Positions 4,601 to 5,228 of a stretch of 5,228 nucleotides of DNA are shown here, in pieces. How positions within the stretch are numbered: the stretch's first letter is position 1; every line of letters begins with the position of its first letter. Made by a program: the position numbers and the translations under genes. This DNA is from JAIBJP01 sp035639875 (GTDB taxonomy: Bacteria > Actinomycetota > Thermoleophilia > Gaiellales > Gaiellaceae). The notes under the pieces were generated by a model, which saw nothing but the letters and a program-made list of their open reading frames with translations, did no database searches and was not told the origin of the DNA. The DNA is taken from contig DASQXE010000115.1 in the NCBI GenBank assembly GCA_035639875.1, forward strand, positions 1 to 5,228. The letters are read 5' to 3'.

Positions 4601-4780
4601 TCAGGCCGCCTGCTGGACGTGGCGGGCGAGCTCTGCGCGGACCCGGGCAATCTCATCGCTGTGGGCCTCGAGCTCCTCGGCCGAGGCGCCGCGGGTCTCG
4701 AGCAGCGCCCGCACGTGGACGAGGCCCTTCAGCTGGAGGACGAGATCCTCGACTTCCCGTTGTGCCAAGGCTGCGCTCAT
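4601..4780 (-). CDS. Small coiled-coil-like protein of unknown function, 59 aa
   Basis: I do not recognise a family. The protein starts MSAALAQREVEDLV and ends ELARHVQQAA. It is rich in Glu, Leu, Ala and Arg with hydrophobic residues at helical spacing, so two amphipathic helices around a GAS turn (residues ~31-33) or a short coiled coil are likely; there is no signal or membrane segment. The start is supported by GGAGG 4 nt before the ATG and by a 4-nt ATGA overlap with the stop of the MFS gene, typical of translational coupling. G/C-ending codons dominate. Its TGA stop lies in the same frame as, and 45 nt before, the ATG of the large signalling gene. It could be an accessory subunit of the transporter or a regulator; neither is shown. 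Confidence 0.72.
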   Translation of the reverse strand: MSAALAQREVEDLVLQLKGLVHVRALLETRGASAEELEAHSDEIARVRAELARHVQQAA

Positions 4781-5228
4781 GCGGCCTCCAGCTCGAGAGC
4801 GGCGTCGGGAGCGACTTCGGCCTGCTCCTCCGGCGGCTTCGACTCGAGCAGCACCGCCGAGGCCAGCGCCCCGACCGCCGCGATCGCGGCGAGCACGTAG
4901 AAGGCGATCCCGAAGCCGTGGGTCAGTGCGGCCCCGCTGAACGCGCTCGCGCCAGTGTGCGCGTCCACGTAGTGCGTGGTGAACGTCGTCGCGATCGTGG
5001 TCGCCGCGGCGACGCCGATCGCCCCGCCGATCTGCTGGTTGGTGTTGATCAGCCCCGAGGCCACACCCGCGTCCTCGCCGGACACGCCGGTCAGCGCCCC
5101 GATCGACATCGGCACGAACGCCAGCGCCAGCCCGACACCGCTGATGAGGAAGCCCGGGAACAGATCGGGCCAGTAGTGCCCGTCCACCGGCAACCGCGCG
5201 AACAGGACGAGCGCGCCCGCGGACAGCG
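4777..5228 (-). CDS. DHA2-family MFS exporter (EmrB/QacA type), C-terminal fragment
   Basis: Only the last 149 residues are in the window; the reading frame stays open to the right edge, so the start lies outside. The fragment carries the signature region of 14-TM drug:H+ antiporters of the DHA2 family (GEDAGVASGLINTNQQIGGA), preceded by a membrane helix (around FPGFLISGVGLALAFVP). Two more follow (IGVAAATTIATTF and GIAFYVLAAIAAVGALASAVLL), corresponding to the last transmembrane segments. The tail after the last helix is acidic (ESKPPEEQAEVAPD) and should be cytoplasmic. The family exports drugs, dyes or metabolites across the inner membrane using the proton gradient; the substrate cannot be told. 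The stop overlaps the start of the 59-aa gene. Confidence 0.92.
   Translation of the reverse strand, partial: LSAGALVLFARLPVDGHYWPDLFPGFLISGVGLALAFVPMSIGALTGVSGEDAGVASGLINTNQQIGGAIGVAAATTIATTFTTHYVDAHTGASAFSGAALTHGFGIAFYVLAAIAAVGALASAVLLESKPPEEQAEVAPDAALELEAA

Overview
This is a GC-rich window. The strongly G/C-biased third codon positions and the protein families present (a DUF4062 / class III cyclase homology / STAND ATPase fusion and a DHA2-type MFS exporter) suggest an actinomycete-like bacterium, perhaps of the Thermoleophilia type. This is inference from family distribution; no taxonomic marker such as rRNA is present. Every gene I can support lies on the minus strand, so the biological reading order runs from the right edge to the left edge.

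Right part (5228 to 1604): the C-terminal 149 residues of a 14-TM DHA2 drug:H+ antiporter overlap by ATGA with a previously unlisted 59-residue, probably coiled-coil protein. After a 45-nt gap comes a 983-residue signalling protein: DUF4062 - cyclase homology domain - NB-ARC/STAND ATPase - winged helix - helical repeats. The Shine-Dalgarno sequence and start codon of the large gene lie inside a 19-bp RNA hairpin, so its translation is probably gated. The three genes may form one operon.

Middle part (1603 to 1009): a short AT-rich stretch contains a good minus-strand promoter. It drives a 45-codon ORF with a Shine-Dalgarno sequence and GC-biased third positions, followed by a hairpin plus T-rich terminator. 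This looks like a complete small transcription unit. The remaining ~315 nt, upstream of the tRNAs, has no convincing gene but several stem-loops.

Left part (1008 to 1): a dense array of twelve tRNA genes. In transcription order they are Gln(CTG), Ile(GAT), Val(TAC), Phe(GAA), Lys(CTT), Ser(CGA), Ser(GCT), Asn(GTT), Glu(CTC), Pro(CGG), Met(CAT) and Asp(GTC), the last cut by the window edge. Spacers are 2-14 nt except one of 60 nt that holds a perfect GC hairpin. No anticodon is repeated, most genes lack an encoded CCA, and several break near-universal tRNA positions (C33 in Glu, G37 in Met, altered D-arms in others). This makes the array look like an accessory or fast-evolving tRNA array rather than an ordinary housekeeping cluster.
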